From Onthophagus taurus (lineage: Eukaryota; Arthropoda; Insecta; Coleoptera; Scarabaeidae): 64,000 nucleotides of DNA. The notes under the pieces were generated by a model, which did no database searches, was not told the DNA's origin, and was given only the letters and a program-made list of their open reading frames with translations. The stretch's first letter is position 1. Each line of letters begins with the position of its first letter. The position numbers were made by a program, and so were the translations under genes. Shown here in pieces: positions 59,219 through 64,000 of this stretch. The stretch lies in NCBI RefSeq assembly GCF_036711975.1, contig NC_091970.1, forward strand, positions 6,083,501-6,147,500. Reading direction: 5' to 3'.

Positions 59219-61182
59219 GTGAGTACCCAAATTGATTAAATTTACGCTTAGATTAGATAACCCTCATTGGGATATTGAAATAAATCGCGTACGAGTTATT
59301 GATTGAGTCGTGAGTTAATATTGCGAGCTTTCAACAATGTTTTTCGCGATCTTAGGAATATGGTGGAGGCGGGAGGTTTTCTTTTGAACGCGATGCAGTG
59401 TAGTTTGGGACAATGGAGCAACAAGTAAGCCCGGGCAGAAGGAATTACAGCAGAAACAAATACGAAAGTTCTTTGTGGAAAAAGTTCGTTAAGAGTTGGG
59501 TTTTTATAAGACACTTTTTATCGTGCACTTTCATTATTACTTTGGATGGAACCCATAAATATTTACTTTAACATCATACCACTTTAATGTTTATGTAACC
59601 CCTTTTTTATATTTTACTTAAACGAATTACTTTTTGAATTTTTGCGATAATATACACAACAGCATTCATGAATCGGTATAAACTCAAATTGTAAGATCCT
59701 TTGTCTTATCAATACATAATTTAATAGTAAAGAACACGATATAGGTGTACACGATATAGGTATACATGATAATGATGTTTTTCTTTTCAAATGTATAAGA
59801 AACGGAGTTTAAGTCCATTTGCATTCTAAATCAACGAAAAGATAATAATTTATTTAAGGCTTAATGGAACAACGTCAACAAATACTTTATCTTTAAATAA
59901 AGCAATATGAACTCCTTTGAGTCAACTCGATAAATAGAATGGATAATGTAACTTGGGAAATATGAGCACAATCATATACTTATTGATAAAAAGCTTCTTT
60001 CCATATCTCCGTGATTAATTGGTGGAGATGAGAGACTAAATTTTAGCAGGAATTTCCTCCATACCTAAGGTTTTGTTGTTTCATTTCCCGTTCTAACATC
60101 TAAAAGTCCTTCAAAGTGAGCTTTTTATATGTTTTTGATATCTTCATCGCTGGTTTCCTTCCATTTAAAGTCACTAATTTATCAATTGGAAATGATATGA
60201 GTTAAATGGATTATTACTTTCTGCTTTTGACGTTTTAAGTTGCATTGTATCCATTGGAAGTGGCAAACATTAACTTTCATTTCTAGTTGTTGGTTCTAAT
60301 CTCTGAGTTGCCATCTTGTGGTTCTGGCATCCAATCCAAATCACCCATAGAAATATTTTTCTGGCATCAGTTCAGATTTTATCTCCATCGGTTGGATTGG
60401 ATCAATTGCAAATGCTAATATTTCAACTGAGTTGCTTTTAGACATCAATTTCTAACATTTCTGATTGGATGTTTCAATTGGAAGTGGAATGATCCTACTT
60501 TCTGGTATTGACTTTATAAGTTGTAGAAATTGTAGATATCATTTAATCACGATTTTTAACTTTAGTATTGGAGGGAAGCTTTTTTATGCTTTAAGCGATC
60601 GTTATTTGAAAGAAGAAATTAATTTCTTTATTTCATAACATTATTTTGAAATATCTCAATAAAATTTATTAGTTTATCTCCAACGCCGATTTTAATCAAA
60701 ATTAAATTTAAAATTCCATCGTTTTGGTTAGAATAGATTTGCTTATTATTTCTATAAAGATGAGTCACAACAGGATCTTTAATCATCAACCCGATCCAAT
60801 CATCATTTTTTCCAGATTATATCAATAATATTTAGCTTAAATTTATAATAATATTCATAAAACTTTTATCAGAAATTTGATTTTTTTTTCGATCGAGTTA
60901 TTTTTTGTTTCACACATAAAATAAATTGTTCATTTAAGCGTTCTCCTTTTTAAAAACAAAATAAATTGATTGGCCATAATCATAGTTGAGAGGGGTTCCG
61001 CTTTTATAACTGATTTAAAACGCATAAAAACATTATAAATAAACCTTGTGTTCTTAGTACGTTTAGGAAATCGTAAAATAAATTCACACCTTCTGGTTTT
61101 ATCAAGCAAAATTGAGCGAGTATATTTTTTACTTTATTAATATTTCGTAGAAATATTATTTTATCTTATTTTTTTTTTTTAG
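59219..61182 (+). other. Probable first intron, nothing recognised
   Basis: Two kilobases of AT-rich DNA between the donor at 59219 and a strong pyrimidine-rich acceptor (TTTTTTTTTTAG) at 61182. No element or conserved block noticed. Confidence 0.4.
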
Positions 61183-61356
61183 ATTACGAAATAAAACGAC
61201 GAGCGAAAAGTTGCGTTTGATCTTTAAAGAAAATTCTTCTAAGCAGATGTCTTCGAATCGAATTTAAGCGGGGTGGTTGGTGTGGGGTGGTTTGCGCCCC
61301 CCGAGATGTCTCCCAATGCCGAGGAGGCACCTACCGAGCTGTGATACAGCGTCAAC

Positions 61357-61489
61357 ATGCACTTTTATCCCGTGGGATATTCATATTGTAGGTCCAGCTC
61401 GGATGCCGGACTGGGCCAGAAACCCTCGTCGCGGCGCCAGGACCAAGATCCCACCGATAGCGGTGATTCCACTCTTTCAGATCTCGATG
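61357..61489 (+). CDS. N-terminal exon of an unidentified gene, with two upstream ORFs
   Basis: The exon 61183-61489 ends at GATG|GTAAGT. From ATG 61357 it encodes 44 residues plus one base, beginning MHFYPVGYSYCRSSSDAG and ending DSGDSTLSDLD, rich in Ser, Asp and Arg as in disordered N-termini of signalling or cytoskeletal proteins. Two short upstream ORFs precede it in the same exon: 61247-61267 (MSSNRI) and 61306-61344 (MSPNAEEAPTEL), the latter in the same frame and stopping 12 bases before the start. The remaining exons lie beyond the window. GC content is clearly above background. Function unknown. Confidence 0.55.
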
Positions 61490-61543
61490 GTAAGTTTTAA
61501 ATTTTAAATTTTGCTACAAAAAAATCTTTTAAAAACATTTAAC

Positions 61544-61693
61544 ATGCCACCAGTTTGTAAACAAACGACAATAAACGCCCCGCATTTTCAAACGACGGGC
61601 GCCGTAAACCCGCAGGAAGTGATTTACTGCTGCGTCCCGGTTAAACCTTGGAAATTTTGCCAAGGAATATTCATCTGTCCGCGATTTCATTAG
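61544..61693 (+). CDS. Possible small ORF, 49 residues, unknown
   Basis: ATG 61544 opens a frame with six cysteines (MPPVCKQTTINAPHF, IYCCVPVKPWKFCQGIFICP). The base composition is less AT-rich than the intron around it. It may be an alternative exon or chance; no family recognised. Confidence 0.2.
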   Translation: MPPVCKQTTINAPHFQTTGAVNPQEVIYCCVPVKPWKFCQGIFICPRFH

Positions 61694-61699
61694 AAAAAA

Positions 61700-62329
61700 G
61701 GTCCAAACAAGAAACTAAAGAAAATAAAGAATAAAAAAATACGAGTCCGAAGTTTATGATGGGCGGGATTTGTAGAAGCAAAATAAACCAAAAAGAAAAA
61801 TAATAAAATTCTTCGTGTACACCATGCCGATTTTAGTACACGTTTTGTTGCGACATCTGTTGCTTTGCTGCTGTGTTAAACTCAGCTTCCGATGGCGGCT
61901 TGGGTTAATCTCCGGGTTTATTCTGGCACTCGCCAAGCCCTCGTCATTTCCGGTTACCAAATAAGGATAAGTGACGTTACCTCTACTACTACTAGGTTTC
62001 CGGGAAAACCATTTAATAACTGTTGATTTGAAATATTATCTTAATTATAACGTAGCGAAACTCATTTAGTCAATACAAGAAAGTTTCTCTTTGTTTCTGT
62101 TTATTTGAGAAAGGTGGATGAAAATATAACGTTCCCTGTTGTGCAAATAATCTTATCAGATTTTACGTTCACTTCAAGAGTTTTATCATAAAGTAAGATC
62201 TTACGTCATGAATTATCGTTTAGATCTCCAAAGTAGTGTTTTCTTATCTTTCTTTACTACATCCAGTGTTTTTGAAGGCCAAGTGCGACCCAATTAAAAA
62301 ATATTAATGATTACCTATTCCCCTTCTCC
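61700..62329. other. No feature recognised
   Basis: About 600 bp, probably intron of the gene starting at 61357. Nothing recognisable on either strand. Confidence 0.4.
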
Positions 62330-62742
62330 TCATTGCCACAGCGGAATCTCTTCTCTTCATCATCCCCCTCCATCAACAAATACTTTGGCAGTTCCTCTGT
62401 CACTATCTCTCCATTCATTCTCGTATCTGTGACCTTCTTTCTTGCCTCTGTATGTCCCTGTTCCTATCTCTCAGTTCTCTCCACATTTCGATCCCACTCT
62501 TCTATGATAGTCTTCCCTATCTCTTTGCCCATAGATCAGCCTTCTCTCTTCCACCCCTCCCAATAATCCCATGAATTAGGTTCTCCATTCAGTTATTTGT
62601 GTATCTCTTCCCTTTCTCATCCTCTTTAAGTATCTCCATACCTCATTTTCCTCTTTCAACTCCTTAACCTTTTCAGCCTCCCTTTCCTTCAGCTCCTTCT
62701 TCTTTTTCTTGCATACTTCTTTGTATTTTCTCCTGGCCTCTA

Positions 62743-63492
62743 TACAGGGTGTTCCGGTGACTCGGGGTATAAAATTAACCTCATATAGTAGAGCAAAAAT
62801 GATGACGATTCGTGAAAAAAAATTATTATAAAAGTCTTCAAATGGCCAAGATATGGGCCATCAAAGTTCAAAAATTTTAACACATTTTTCTAAATATTTT
62901 CAATACCATTTATGGTAGAGCGTTGAACGTTTCGGGCGGCGGCAACCATGCTATACAGGCAAAATGGAGAGTTACACATTTAGTGAACAAACTGACATGA
63001 TTTTGACATTAGGGCAATGTCAAGCAGCCGCTAACCGTTATCAGGAGAAATTTTCGAACCGCAGAGCGCCCAATCGAAAAACATTTTTAAGGATTGAAAC
63101 CCGTTTAAGGGAAAATGGGACGTGTAAGCCGAAATTTACTAACAACAGTAACGTAAGATCAGCCCGAACACCCGAACTAGAAGAAGATATTCTAGACTAC
63201 GTAGAAGAAAATACTACAGCTAGTACTTTAGATATGGTGAGGCATTTTTTAACTTCACAAACAACTGTCTGGCGTGTTCTTCACGAGCAACAGCTTTATC
63301 CATTTCATTGTTACAAAGTTCAGGAAGTTTGACTGGCTGATTACTCACTGCGACTGCAATATGCAATATGCACTCTGCCCATATTTTGGCCATTTGAAGA
63401 CTTTTATAATAATTTTTTTTCACGAATCGTCATCATTTTTGCTCTAGTATATGAGGTTAATTTTATGCCCCGAGTCACCGGAACACCCTGTA
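62743..63492 (+). mobile_element. 750-bp DNA transposon with ~116-bp inverted repeats and a DUF4817-type ORF
   Basis: Ends TACAGGGTGTTCCGGTGACT are inverted at 63492; the arms (62743-62858 and about 63377-63492) differ at only about three positions, so the insertion is recent. TA is duplicated (62741-62742, 63493-63494). It interrupts the retrotransposon linker precisely. Confidence 0.93.
62964..63332 (+). CDS. DUF4817 helix-turn-helix N-terminal transposase fragment
   Basis: 122 residues, MESYTFSEQTDMILTLGQCQ then ANRYQEKFSNRRAPNRKTFL, matching the DUF4817 domain (GxxAARLYxExFPNRxxPxxxTF) that starts many insect transposases. A second HTH-like part follows (TASTLDMVRHFLTSQTTVWR, YPFHCYKVQEV). 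The catalytic DDE part is missing because the frame stops at 63332 just before the right arm. Not autonomous as it stands. Confidence 0.8.
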   Translation: MESYTFSEQTDMILTLGQCQAAANRYQEKFSNRRAPNRKTFLRIETRLRENGTCKPKFTNNSNVRSARTPELEEDILDYVEENTTASTLDMVRHFLTSQTTVWRVLHEQQLYPFHCYKVQEV

Positions 63493-64000
63493 TATCTATC
63501 TATCTCTACGTCCCCTCTCTGCCACTGTCTCAATTTCCTTCTAGCTTCTCTCTTGGTCTCTCTGCATTCCCTATCCCACCTCAATTTCACTCTCTTTCTT
63601 CTACGTCGCCTCCCTAACCACCTCATTAGTTCATTCAACCCGTCGGCCCCCTCCACCCTCTGGCCCCAGCTTGCCAACTTTCCCCTATAATGTTCTATCC
63701 CCTCTATCGACCAATCTACCCTAATGTATTTTCTACCGTGTTCTTTATCATTATCTTTCTGTTCCTTCTTCCCCTCGATCCCTTTATGTACACTTCTAAA
63801 GGCTAATGATCCGACTCTACCTACGCCTCAACCCTAAATGTTTCTATCCTCTCCCACATTCCTTGGTCCACTACCACATAATCTATCACGGAACTGCCTC
63901 TCCTAAACTAGTTCATTCATCGCGCATATTCATGATACCCCAAGCTGGACCTCTGCGGACAACCTCTGCTTGTGTACGGTAATCTGCACCCTCGCACTCC

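Larger units (their letters stand above)
62330..64000 (-). pseudogene. Non-LTR retrotransposon fragment, split by a DNA transposon
   Basis: Minus strand, entering from beyond 64000. The endonuclease end SSVIDYVVVDQGMWERIETF (about 63895-63835) comes first. Then comes the linker with WDRECRETKREARRKLRQWQ (63590-63510). After the insertion the Lys/Glu-rich linker continues (KYKEVCKKKKKELKEREAEK), followed by FMGLLGGVEERR near 62550. This order matches insect LINEs in which a charged linker precedes the RT. Stops interrupt it and the RT itself is absent. Confidence 0.8.

Overview
The window is eukaryotic nuclear DNA from an insect. A beetle (Coleoptera) is the best guess, but the species cannot be named. 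The evidence is spliced genes with GT-AG introns whose phases agree at every junction, insect-type genes (beaten path, chitin deacetylase, hexamerin, calypso, TRAPPC9, PIF1, PDH-E2, SPATA20), an AT-rich background, and a very high load of decayed transposons and satellites. Gene models were built by hand by matching splice phases and family sequence. No CRISPR arrays, rRNA or convincing tRNA genes were seen.

Layout. 1-6500: broken non-LTR retrotransposons and a Tc1-like element. 6796-11865 (+): last three exons of a beaten-path immunoglobulin gene; one intron holds a 173-bp satellite and a Penelope-like fragment. 13040-20080 (-): complete six-exon chitin deacetylase-like gene whose catalytic ligands are substituted; its 3.7-kb intron is a 164-bp higher-order repeat inside pogo-like inverted repeats. 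20501-21038 (+): small unknown gene. 21158-25590 (-): calypso/BAP1. 26191-31979 (+): TRAPPC9. 32075-34877 (-): PIF1 helicase. 35696-38054 (+): dihydrolipoamide acetyltransferase. 40043-43319 (-): glutamine-rich hexamerin. 45465-58554 (+): SPATA20-type thioredoxin-fold protein, with two introns filled by nested transposons and an 86-bp array. 59218-61489 (+): 5' end of another gene, running off the window. 62330-64000 (-): a retrotransposon split by a transposon insertion.

The host genes are mostly housekeeping and do not form one pathway. The pairs CDA-like/unknown gene and calypso/TRAPPC9 are divergent with short shared upstream regions; unknown gene/calypso and TRAPPC9/PIF1 converge.

The recurrent theme is shuffled pieces of local genes. 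A PIF1 exon end with its splice donor appears twice in the calypso intron. A TRAPPC9 exon piece is repeated four times in a TRAPPC9 intron. The 5' part of calypso is copied upstream of itself, and its promoter region reappears inverted downstream of PDH-E2. A SPATA20 intron/exon boundary is duplicated inside its own intron.
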